Source of the DNA: Gemmatimonadota bacterium
GTDB taxonomy: Bacteria; Gemmatimonadota; Gemmatimonadetes; Longimicrobiales; Gaopeijiaceae
NCBI GenBank assembly: GCA_018678395.1
Contig: JAHHMJ010000571.1
Coordinates: forward strand, 1-5,620
Length of the DNA stretch: 5,620 bases
Direction of reading: 5' to 3'
Below, one piece after another: positions 1 through 5,454 of the stretch. Both the position numbers and the translations under genes were made by a program. The notes under the pieces were generated by a model that was not told the origin of the DNA, ran no database searches, and saw only the letters and a list, made by a program, of their open reading frames with translations. Positions within the stretch are counted from its first letter, which is position 1. Each line of letters begins with the position of its first letter.

Positions 1-1
1 C

Positions 2-385
2 GGCTATCCCGAGGTCCATCTGGGGTTCGTGCCGGCGATGGTTCTCTCGATCCTCCGGCGGAAGGTGGGAGAGGCGCGTGCCTTCGAACTCGTCGCGTTG
101 GGTGGCCGTATCGACGCCGAAGCCGCCCGTGATCTGGGGCTCGTCAACCGGGTGTTCGCGACGGACACGTTCGACGCCGGGGTCGAGTCCGCTCTCGCCT
201 CTCTGGCGGCGATTCCCCCTTCGGCTCTGGAGCTGACCAAGCGGCTCTTCTACGGGGTGGACGGGCTCAGCGTCGACGACGCGATTCGCCGGGGTGCCGA
301 GGTCAACGCCCTGGCGCGGCTCACCGACGCCTGCCGTGCGGGGGTGCGCGCTTTCCTCGAGAGAGTGCGAGATCGCTCGGGATGA
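2..385 (+). CDS. Enoyl-CoA hydratase/isomerase (crotonase) family protein, C-terminal part
   Basis: Only the last 127 residues lie in the window; the N-terminal half, with the oxyanion-hole loop and the first catalytic Glu, is upstream of base 1. The fragment opens with GYPEVHLGFVPAMV, which matches the crotonase segment carrying the second catalytic Glu (the E of PEV, equivalent to Glu164 of rat crotonase) followed by the LG-x-x-P turn. Next comes the usual helical stretch GEARAFELVALGGRIDAEAARDLGLVNRV, then the C-terminal helices ending in AFLERV. The P-A-M-V turn, instead of the P-G-A-G-G of classical crotonase, resembles methylglutaconyl-CoA hydratase-like members, but this cannot fix the substrate. 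Crotonases of this kind hydrate 2-enoyl-CoA thioesters in the cytoplasm. The stop overlaps the next start (ATGA, 382-385). A nearby acyl-CoA dehydrogenase suggests a shared acyl-CoA degradation role. The family call is secure; the exact substrate is unknown. Confidence 0.93.
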   Translation, partial: GYPEVHLGFVPAMVLSILRRKVGEARAFELVALGGRIDAEAARDLGLVNRVFATDTFDAGVESALASLAAIPPSALELTKRLFYGVDGLSVDDAIRRGAEVNALARLTDACRAGVRAFLERVRDRSG

Positions 386-654
386 AGGTCGATCGGAGCC
401 GTGATCGGCCCGCCCGTCATCTCGAGTGGCGTGTGCGGTTGCTGGGTGTGGGGGCGGTCGTCGCGCTGGCCGGGATCTACTTCGAGTCCTCGTGGATGGT
501 GAACGTCGCGATCGTGATCCTGCTCATCGGCTTCGCCATGCGCTTCGCACCCGTGGCGGCGGGAGCGGGCCAGGACGATCTGCAGTCCGGCGACGTAGCG
601 GACGCCGAGCCTGGACGTGGGCCGGAGCCCCCGGACGCCTCGGACCGCGCCTGA
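382..654 (+). CDS. Small two-helix membrane protein of unknown function
   Basis: I do not recognise a family for this 90-residue protein. Residues 1-19 are basic and hydrophilic. Two hydrophobic segments follow at about 20-34 and 38-53, separated by a short FESSW turn, so it looks like a helical hairpin. The remaining tail (about 61-90) is acidic and rich in Pro, Gly and Asp and is probably disordered. With Arg-rich residues before helix 1 and R54 after helix 2, the positive-inside rule predicts both ends in the cytoplasm. There is no signal-peptidase site. The ATG overlaps the stop of the preceding hydratase gene by four bases and has no clear SD of its own, so translation probably depends on reinitiation. 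That coupling and the clear membrane-like composition are the arguments that the gene is real. Function is not inferable from sequence. Confidence 0.72.
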   Translation: MKVDRSRDRPARHLEWRVRLLGVGAVVALAGIYFESSWMVNVAIVILLIGFAMRFAPVAAGAGQDDLQSGDVADAEPGRGPEPPDASDRA

Positions 655-708
655 CGGAGCGTCCCGTCGGGCCGTTCGCTCGCCCCACCGGCGGCGTGAG
701 CGTTCGAC

Positions 709-1974
709 ATGGACGATCTCTCCGCCGCGCTGCATCGCCATTTCGGCCACAGCGGCTTCCGACCCGGACAGGAGCGCCTGGTACGGGCGCTGTTGGGTGG
801 GAGGGACGCGGTCGGGCTTCTGCCGACGGGCGGGGGCAAGAGCGTCACCTACCTGCTGCCGGCCGCGATCCGCGACGACCTCACCCTGGTCGTCAGTCCC
901 CTCGTCTCGCTGATGGCCGATCAGGAACGGCGGGCGCGAGAGATCGGGCTGCCCGCCGCCGCCGTTCACGGCGGCATGCCGGCCGTCGCACGGCGGAACA
1001 GCCTGCGCGCGGCGCTGGAGGGTCGCCTGCGCGTGCTGCTCGTCGCCCCTGAACGCCTCCGTTCACCCGGCTTCGCCGCCGTGCTCGAGTCCGGCCGGAT
1101 CGGACGCATCGCCGTGGATGAAGCGCACTGCGTCGTTCAGTGGGGGTTCGACTTCCGACCCGCGTACCTCGCGCTCGCGGGCATCGGTGTGTCGGTCGGT
1201 TGCCCCGTCCTCGCCGTGACGGCTACGGCCACTCCGTCGGTACGGCGTACGCTCGAAGCCGTCCTCGGCTTGCGGGACCCCGTGCGCGTCCAGGGATCGT
1301 TCGACCGTCCGAACCTGGCCTGGCTCGCCCGCCGGGTTCGGAACGAACGCGCGCGCTGGCTCGGTGTGGTCGCCGCCCTCGAGCGGGGTGGGCCGACGTT
1401 GATCTACGCGCCCACCCGGCGGACGGTCGAAGCGATTCGCAAGGCGGTGGCCCGACGGGGTGTCGGGGCCGAGGCCTACCACGCCGGACTCGCGCCGGCG
1501 GAGCGTAGCCGGGTCCAGGATCGGTTCCTCGCGGGTGAGGTGCGTGTGGTCGTGGCGACGAACGCGTTCGGCATGGGCGTCGACAAGGCCGACGTGCGAC
1601 AGGTCGTCCACTGGTCTCCACCGGGGTCCCTGGAGGCCTGGTATCAGGAATCGGGGCGGGCCGGGCGCGATGGTGCTCCCGCCCGTGCGATCGTCTTCTG
1701 GAGGCCCGCCGACCTGCGACTGCAGGCGCGATTGGGCCGGGCCCCGGGCCGTGGGCGGGACGGCCACGACCGTCCCGAAGACGGGCCGCGCAGGCCGGAC
1801 GACGGCCGGGCGCGGCACTGGCGTCGAGCGGCGCGGGCGCGACTGCGCCACATGGCGCGTTGGCTGCGGACACGGCGCTGTCGCCGAGCCCGGCTGCTGG
1901 GTTACCTGGGCGAACCGAGTCCGCCGCCGCGCTGCGAGGGCTGCGACCGGTGTCGTCCCTCTGCTTCCCTTTGA
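709..1974 (+). CDS. recQ: RecQ family ATP-dependent 3'-5' DNA helicase, short form
   Basis: A 421-residue superfamily 2 helicase that unwinds DNA with ATP, acting in recombinational repair and fork maintenance. Motifs appear in order: motif 0 (FGHSGFRPGQ, 12-21), Walker A TGGGKS (40-45), SPLVSLMADQ (63-72), VAPERL (112-117), DEAH (137-140) leading into the aromatic-rich loop QWGFDFRP (144-151), TATATP (171-176), SFDRPNL (197-203), YHAGL (257-261), motif V ATNAFGMGVDK (283-293) and motif VI QESGRAGRDG (313-322). The zinc domain follows with Cys391, Cys409, Cys412 and Cys415. The protein ends six residues later, so the winged-helix and HRDC domains of the roughly 600-residue E. coli protein are absent. 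Residues 342-380 are an Arg/Gly/Asp-rich stretch longer than in E. coli RecQ. The loop residue that is His in E. coli is Phe147 here. The ATG is chosen because motif 0 begins 12 residues in; no strong SD is visible. All helicase motifs are intact, so it should be an active motor. Confidence 0.95.
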   Translation: MDDLSAALHRHFGHSGFRPGQERLVRALLGGRDAVGLLPTGGGKSVTYLLPAAIRDDLTLVVSPLVSLMADQERRAREIGLPAAAVHGGMPAVARRNSLRAALEGRLRVLLVAPERLRSPGFAAVLESGRIGRIAVDEAHCVVQWGFDFRPAYLALAGIGVSVGCPVLAVTATATPSVRRTLEAVLGLRDPVRVQGSFDRPNLAWLARRVRNERARWLGVVAALERGGPTLIYAPTRRTVEAIRKAVARRGVGAEAYHAGLAPAERSRVQDRFLAGEVRVVVATNAFGMGVDKADVRQVVHWSPPGSLEAWYQESGRAGRDGAPARAIVFWRPADLRLQARLGRAPGRGRDGHDRPEDGPRRPDDGRARHWRRAARARLRHMARWLRTRRCRRARLLGYLGEPSPPPRCEGCDRCRPSASL

Positions 1975-1977
1975 GGG

Positions 1978-2000
1978 CCGCCCCCGTGGCGGTACCTTTT
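1978..2000 (+). terminator. Possible weak intrinsic terminator after recQ
   Basis: Four bases after the recQ stop, CCGCC (1978-1982) can pair with GGCGG (1988-1992) around a five-base CCCGT loop, and a run of four T (1997-2000) follows four bases later. The stem is short but all G-C. The T run is short and offset, so termination would be partial at best. A competing CCCT/AGGG hairpin (1967-1977) overlaps the stop codon. If real, it would separate recQ from the dehydrogenase gene. Confidence 0.3.
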
Positions 2001-2039
2001 CAGGTCGTCCTTCCTCCTCCCAACGCACCCCCCGCGTCC
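1993..2039 (+). other. Pyrimidine-rich leader before the dehydrogenase start, no SD
   Basis: The bases between the hairpin and the dehydrogenase ATG are nearly all C and T, including CCTTCCTCCTCCC at 2009-2021. There is no purine-rich SD in the last 20 bases before the ATG and no convincing -10 element. Translation must therefore start without SD pairing, or from an upstream in-frame GTG (1986), which also lacks an SD. The tract could pair with purine-rich SD-like RNA, but no partner is visible close by. Confidence 0.4.
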
Positions 2040-3263
2040 ATGGATCGATACCTCTCGGACGAGCACCTCGCACTTCGCGCCCGGGTCGCCGACTTCGCCC
2101 GCCAGGCGGTCGCCCCGGTGGCCCGTGAACTCGATGCGACCTCCCGCTTCCCGTGGGACAACGTCAAGGCGATGGGCGAGATGGGGCTTCTCGGTATTCC
2201 GGTTCCGAGGGAGTACGGCGGACAGGGCCTCGACTACATGAGCTACATCCTCACGGTCGAGGAGATGGCCAAGGTCGACGCGAGCCACGCGATCACCATC
2301 TCGGCCCACACGACGCTGGGGAGCGGCCCGATCCTGCAGTTCGGCAACGAAGACCAGAAGCGCCGGTTCCTGCCGACTCTGGCCACGGGGGAGGTGCTCG
2401 GCGGATTCGGGCTGACGGAGCCGGGGGCCGGGTCGGATTCGGGAGGGACGCGCACGCGGGCCGTCCCGGCCGACGGCGGGTACCGCGTCAACGGCTCGAA
2501 GATCTTCATCACGCATGCCGGTGTGGGCGAGATCTTCACCGTCACCGCGGTGACCGACCCGGAGCGGGGCACGAAGGGCATCTCGTCGTTCGTGGTCACC
2601 AAGCCGACGGTCGACGTGGACATCGCGAAGGAGCTCGGTGTCGGCCATCGGCCCGAGCTGGGCTACATGGCGGGCGTTCGCTCCGGCAAGAAGGAAGACA
2701 AGATGGGCTGGCGCGCCTCCGACACGAGGGAGCTCATCCTGGACGACGTTCTCGTGCCGAAGGAGAACCTGCTCGGCGAGGAAGGGCGGGGCTTCATCAA
2801 TTTCATGAAGACGCTCGATGCGGGACGCATCGGGATCGCAGGCCTCTCTCTCGGCCTCGCCGAGGGCGCGTTCGATACGGCGCTGCGCTACGTGACCGGG
2901 CGGGAGCAGTTCGGCCGCCGCGTGTGGGATTTCCAGCAGGTGCAGTTCCCGATGGCGGATCTGGCGACCGAACTCCAGGCGGCCCGCCACCTCACGTACC
3001 ACGCGGCGTGGTTGAAGGATCAGGGACGTCCCTTCTCGCGGGAAGCCGCGATGGCCAAGCTCTTCGCCTCCGAGCTGGCCATGAAGGCGACGCTGCAGGC
3101 GATTCAGCTGATGGGGGGCGCAGGATATTCCGATGAATACCCGGTCGAGCGCATGGCGCGGGACGCCAAGGTCTGCGAGATCGGCGAAGGAACCAGCGAG
3201 GTCCAGCGTCTGGTCATCGCTCGCCATCTGCTCCGCGAGCAGATGGAGAGTGCGGCGGCGTGA
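2040..3263 (+). CDS. Acyl-CoA dehydrogenase (FAD-dependent)
   Basis: A 407-residue flavoenzyme that oxidises an acyl-CoA to the 2-enoyl-CoA, passing electrons to electron-transfer flavoprotein in the cytoplasm. The N-terminal helical domain (1-120) starts MDRYLSDEHLALRARV. Family signature 1 is GLTEPGAGSDSGG (124-136), and signature 2 spans QLMGGAGYSDEYPVER to Asp375 (356-375). The beta domain includes NGSKIFIT (151-158) and GKKEDKMGWRASDTREL (216-232). The REQFGRRVWDFQ segment (288-299) matches the helix near the flavin. Glu383 in IGEGTSEVQR sits at the catalytic-base position of short- and medium-chain enzymes. Isovaleryl-CoA dehydrogenases have no Glu there, which argues against that activity. 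Gly382 replaces the commoner Tyr. Residues about 189-215 look like an insertion. An in-frame ATG at 1860 would overlap recQ with non-homologous, Pro/Ala-rich sequence, so the ATG at 2040 is preferred. The chain length of the substrate is not determined. Confidence 0.95.
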   Translation: MDRYLSDEHLALRARVADFARQAVAPVARELDATSRFPWDNVKAMGEMGLLGIPVPREYGGQGLDYMSYILTVEEMAKVDASHAITISAHTTLGSGPILQFGNEDQKRRFLPTLATGEVLGGFGLTEPGAGSDSGGTRTRAVPADGGYRVNGSKIFITHAGVGEIFTVTAVTDPERGTKGISSFVVTKPTVDVDIAKELGVGHRPELGYMAGVRSGKKEDKMGWRASDTRELILDDVLVPKENLLGEEGRGFINFMKTLDAGRIGIAGLSLGLAEGAFDTALRYVTGREQFGRRVWDFQQVQFPMADLATELQAARHLTYHAAWLKDQGRPFSREAAMAKLFASELAMKATLQAIQLMGGAGYSDEYPVERMARDAKVCEIGEGTSEVQRLVIARHLLREQMESAAA

Positions 3264-3275
3264 CGTCGAGGGCTT

Positions 3276-3326
3276 CCCGGCCCGCCGGGCGGGGGAGTCC
3301 AGCGTCGAGCCGGCCGGACGGGCCGG
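3276..3326 (+). other. Two GC-rich hairpins downstream of the dehydrogenase gene
   Basis: CCCGG (3276-3280) pairs with CCGGG (3285-3289) around CCCG, and CCGGCC (3310-3315) pairs with GGCCGG (3321-3326) around GGACG. Neither is followed by a T run, so they are not standard intrinsic terminators. They may protect the 3' end of the dehydrogenase mRNA, assist factor-dependent termination, or form part of the RNase leader. The rest of the 191-base gap (3264-3454) shows no open gene and no clear promoter. It does hold a 12-base exact direct repeat, CCGGACGGGCCG, at 3314-3325 and 3387-3398. Confidence 0.4.
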
Positions 3327-3439
3327 ATCACGGCGAACGCGTCGAGATGTCGTCGTTCGGGAGACGGGGCTGAAGAAGCCTCCCTCCCGGACGGGCCGAT
3401 CTCGAAGCGGTCGTCCCCGGCGAGGAACGAGCACAACTA

Positions 3440-3445
3440 GAGGAG
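3440..3445 (+). promoter_or_regulatory. SD sequence that supports the TTG start of the RNase gene
   Basis: GAGGAG lies nine bases before the TTG at 3455. No ATG or GTG near the conserved N-terminus has a comparable site, so this decides the start codon. The surrounding nine bases TAGAGGAGT (3438-3446) recur exactly at the L27 ribosome site (5441-5449). Confidence 0.85.
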
Positions 3446-3454
3446 TACATCGCC

Positions 3455-4984
3455 TTGCGGCGTGAAATCTTGGTGAGCGCGTCCCCCAAGGAGTCCTGGG
3501 TGGCGCTGCTCGAAGACGGTCGGTTGGTCGAGATCATGTTCGATCGACCCGACCAGGGTCGCCTCGTAGGCGACATCTATCTGGGTCGCGTCGATGCGGT
3601 CCTCCCCGGAATCCAGGCCGCCTTCGTCGACATCGGCGAGGAGAAGGCGGGGTTCCTTCACGTCTCCGACCTCCTCGGTGAAGAGGAGGACGAAGACGAG
3701 AACGGCGGCAAGGGAGGCGGTGGCGGGCGTCGCAACCGCAAGTATCCGCCGATCCAGGACCAGGTCCGGAAGGGCCAGGAGATCCTGGTCCAGGTCACGA
3801 AGGAGCCCATCAGCACCAAGGGCCCACGTCTGACCGCGCAGGTCTCGCTGCCGGGCCGCTTCCTGGTCTACATGCCGCACTCGTCCCACGTCGGGGTGAG
3901 TCGGAAGATCGATGGCCGCGAACAGCGTTCCCGACTGCGGGCGATGGCGAAGGAGATGCTGCCGCCCGACAGTGGGGGCATCATCGTCCGTACCGTCGGC
4001 GAGGAGGTCACGAAGGAGACGCTGGAGCGGGAGTTCCAGCGCCTGCACGCCAACTGGAAGAAGATCCGGCGGCGGGCCAAGTCGCAGAAGGCGCCGTCGC
4101 GGGTGCACGGAGAGGCGCACCTGATCAGCGGTGTGATCCGCGATCTCTTCTCGAACAAGTTCGACGGATTGACCGTCGATTCGCCCGAGGTCCACGGCGA
4201 GATTTCGGAATACGTGTCGAACGTCGCGCCCGAGCTTCTCGAGCGCATCCGCATGCACGATGGACCGATTCCCCTCTTCGACGAGCACGGGGTCGAGGAG
4301 GAGATCCGCAAGGCCTTCCAGCGGCGCGTGGACCTGCCTTCCGGGGGCTACATCATCGTCGAGCCGACCGAGGCGCTGGTGTCGATCGACGTGAACACCG
4401 GACGCTATACCGGCCGCAAGGACCCCGAGCACACGATCCTGCGGACCAACATGGATGCCGCCCGCGAGGTCGCACGCCAGCTGCGACTGCGAGATGTCGG
4501 CGGGATCATCGTGGTGGACTTCATCGACATGGAGTCCCAGGACAACCGGGACAAGGTGCTCCAGGAGCTGCGGACCCATCTGGGGCGGGATCGCGCGCGC
4601 ACGAAGGCGTTCGAGGTCTCGAGCCTCGGGCTGATCGAGATGACCCGGCAGCGGGTGAGACCCTCGCTCTTCCAGTCGCTCACCGAGCCGTGTTCGCACT
4701 GCGGCGGAAGCGGGCGGGTCTCGAGCCCGGCGACGGTCGTGCGCCGAATCGAGCGGGCGCTGGTCCGCGCGTCGGCGGCGAACGAGCGGCAGGTCGTGGT
4801 CCGGGTCCATCCCGAGGTCGCGTTGCAGGTCATCGAGGCCGAGCCGGATTTCCTCAAGCGCCTGCGCGGCCGCACGAAGATCGACCTCGACCTCCGCGAC
4901 GATCCGCTGCTGCGGGAGGACGAGTTCCACCTCCTGTCGGGACCGTCGGAGGCAGACGTCACCGCGAAATACGTGACGCGGTGA
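3455..4984 (+). CDS. rng: Ribonuclease E/G family endoribonuclease (RNase G-like)
   Basis: A 509-residue single-strand-specific endoribonuclease for rRNA maturation and mRNA decay. It is close in length to E. coli RNase G (489) and lacks the long degradosome scaffold tail of RNase E. The N-terminus REILVSASPKESWVALLEDGRLVEI leads into an S1 RNA-binding domain (about 37-130: GDIYLGRVDAVLPGIQAAFVDIG, later LPGRFLVYMPHSSHVGVS). The S1 domain carries a low-complexity insert at 75-98 (acidic, then Gly-rich, then basic). The 5'-monophosphate sensor is IVRT with Arg179-Thr180. The DNase I-like catalytic part has Asp312 (SIDVNTGRYTG) and Asp355 (VVDFIDM), matching the two Mg-binding Asp of RNase E. 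The RQRVRPSL segment (398-405) precedes the zinc-link CSHCGGSG (Cys413, Cys416) used for dimer pairing. It starts at TTG with a good SD. The 191-base leader may carry control signals. It sits directly upstream of rplU-rpmA. RNase E and RNase G names overlap in this family, so the symbol is provisional. Confidence 0.95.
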   Translation: MRREILVSASPKESWVALLEDGRLVEIMFDRPDQGRLVGDIYLGRVDAVLPGIQAAFVDIGEEKAGFLHVSDLLGEEEDEDENGGKGGGGGRRNRKYPPIQDQVRKGQEILVQVTKEPISTKGPRLTAQVSLPGRFLVYMPHSSHVGVSRKIDGREQRSRLRAMAKEMLPPDSGGIIVRTVGEEVTKETLEREFQRLHANWKKIRRRAKSQKAPSRVHGEAHLISGVIRDLFSNKFDGLTVDSPEVHGEISEYVSNVAPELLERIRMHDGPIPLFDEHGVEEEIRKAFQRRVDLPSGGYIIVEPTEALVSIDVNTGRYTGRKDPEHTILRTNMDAAREVARQLRLRDVGGIIVVDFIDMESQDNRDKVLQELRTHLGRDRARTKAFEVSSLGLIEMTRQRVRPSLFQSLTEPCSHCGGSGRVSSPATVVRRIERALVRASAANERQVVVRVHPEVALQVIEAEPDFLKRLRGRTKIDLDLRDDPLLREDEFHLLSGPSEADVTAKYVTR

Positions 4985-5026
4985 CGCTCCGGGGCGTGGC
5001 GCGTCGGCCTTCAGCGGCTTCAAGGG

Positions 5027-5058
5027 TTGACCGAGGTGCCCCCCAACCCCAATTTTAC
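5027..5058 (+). promoter_or_regulatory. Candidate sigma70-type promoter for rplU-rpmA
   Basis: TTGACC (5027-5032) matches five of six bases of the -35 consensus. The region AATTTTAC (5051-5058) is the most AT-rich patch of the window and could hold a -10 element: AATTTT at 18-base spacing or TTTTAC at 20-base spacing, each only three of six matches. The position, 45 bases before the L21 start in a 118-base gap, is sensible for a ribosomal-protein promoter, but the -10 match is poor. No T-tailed terminator is visible after the RNase gene, so read-through is also possible. Confidence 0.35.
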
Positions 5059-5102
5059 AGGCTCTACTGACTGGACGGACCCCTTTTCCGACGGGCTCTG
5101 CG

Positions 5103-5414
5103 ATGTACGCGGTGATCAAGACTGGTGGAAAGCAGTTCCGGGCCGAGCCCGGCAAGCACATCCGCGTGCCCTCCCTCGATGCCGAGGCGGGCGAGGCGGT
5201 GACCTTCGACGACGTGTTGCTCACGTCGGACGGAGACACCGTCAACGTCGGGACTCCCTCCGTAGAGGGTGCTTCGGTCACCGGTGAGGTGGTGAAGCAC
5301 GGACGGGATCGGAAGGTGATCGTCTTCAAACGGAAGCGCCGCAAGGGCTACCGCAAGAAGCAGGGTCATCGCCAGGGGTTCACCGAGATTCGAATCGACG
5401 AGGTGAAGGTCTGA
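5103..5414 (+). CDS. rplU: 50S ribosomal protein L21 (bL21)
   Basis: A complete 103-residue protein, the same length as E. coli L21, which binds 23S rRNA in the large subunit. The N-terminus [22 protein letters not shown] (1-22) is the classic L21 opening. [39 protein letters not shown] (60-98) contains the basic rRNA-binding loop and the family signature around [10 protein letters not shown]. The start is fixed by the conserved MYAVIKTGG. No SD is present in the 20 bases upstream, which is odd for a highly expressed ribosomal gene. CGGGCTC (5092-5098) just before the ATG is complementary to GAGCCCG (5145-5151) inside the gene. The L27 gene follows 40 bases after the stop, the usual rplU-rpmA pairing. 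Confidence 0.98.
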   Translation: MYAVIKTGGKQFRAEPGKHIRVPSLDAEAGEAVTFDDVLLTSDGDTVNVGTPSVEGASVTGEVVKHGRDRKVIVFKRKRRKGYRKKQGHRQGFTEIRIDEVKV

Positions 5415-5426
5415 CATCGGTCGGAC

Positions 5427-5448
5427 CTCCTCTCGCCACATAGAGGAG
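5427..5448 (+). promoter_or_regulatory. Hairpin that pairs out the L27 SD
   Basis: CTCCTCT (5427-5433) is perfectly complementary to AGAGGAG (5442-5448), the L27 ribosome-binding site, with an eight-base loop CGCCACAT. The SD sits six bases before the L27 ATG, which is good spacing. The L21 stop (5412-5414) is only 12 bases before the hairpin. A ribosome finishing L21 would therefore reach the base of the stem and could open it. This layout would couple L27 translation to L21. The pairing is seen directly; the regulatory role is inferred. Confidence 0.6.
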
Positions 5449-5454
5449 TCAGCC

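Noticed and set aside
657..702. CGCTC (677-681) can pair either with GAGCG at 657-661 or with GAGCG at 698-702 just before recQ
   Set aside because: This resembles an attenuator switch, but five-base stems are expected by chance at this GC content, and there is no T run or leader peptide.
426..1052. A 208-codon plus-strand frame across the membrane protein and the recQ start
   Set aside because: Its translation is almost entirely Arg, Gly and Ala without motifs, typical of an out-of-frame GC shadow.
1860..2039. A 60-residue upstream extension of the dehydrogenase frame
   Set aside because: It overlaps the recQ zinc-domain codons, is Pro/Ala-rich and unlike any dehydrogenase N-terminus. MDRYLSDEH at 2040 fits the family.
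3314..3398. 12-base direct repeat CCGGACGGGCCG in the RNase leader as a possible operator pair
   Set aside because: It is all G/C except one base, the copies are 73 bases apart, and the first overlaps a hairpin. Chance or structure explains it as well as protein binding.
1902..3434. A 510-codon minus-strand open frame opposite the acyl-CoA dehydrogenase, and a 336-codon one (1063-2073) opposite recQ
   Set aside because: Both mirror well-supported coding genes in high-GC DNA, and neither translation contains a recognisable motif.
4973..4988. Tandem GTGACGCG / GTGACGCT across the RNase stop codon
   Set aside because: Two copies of an eight-base unit with one mismatch are too little to call a functional repeat. 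The first copy is ordinary coding sequence.
3437..5344. A 635-codon open frame on the minus strand covering the RNase gene, the gap and most of rplU
   Set aside because: It is a GC-driven shadow opposite two certain genes, is rich in Arg, Leu and Asp, and shows no recognisable domain.
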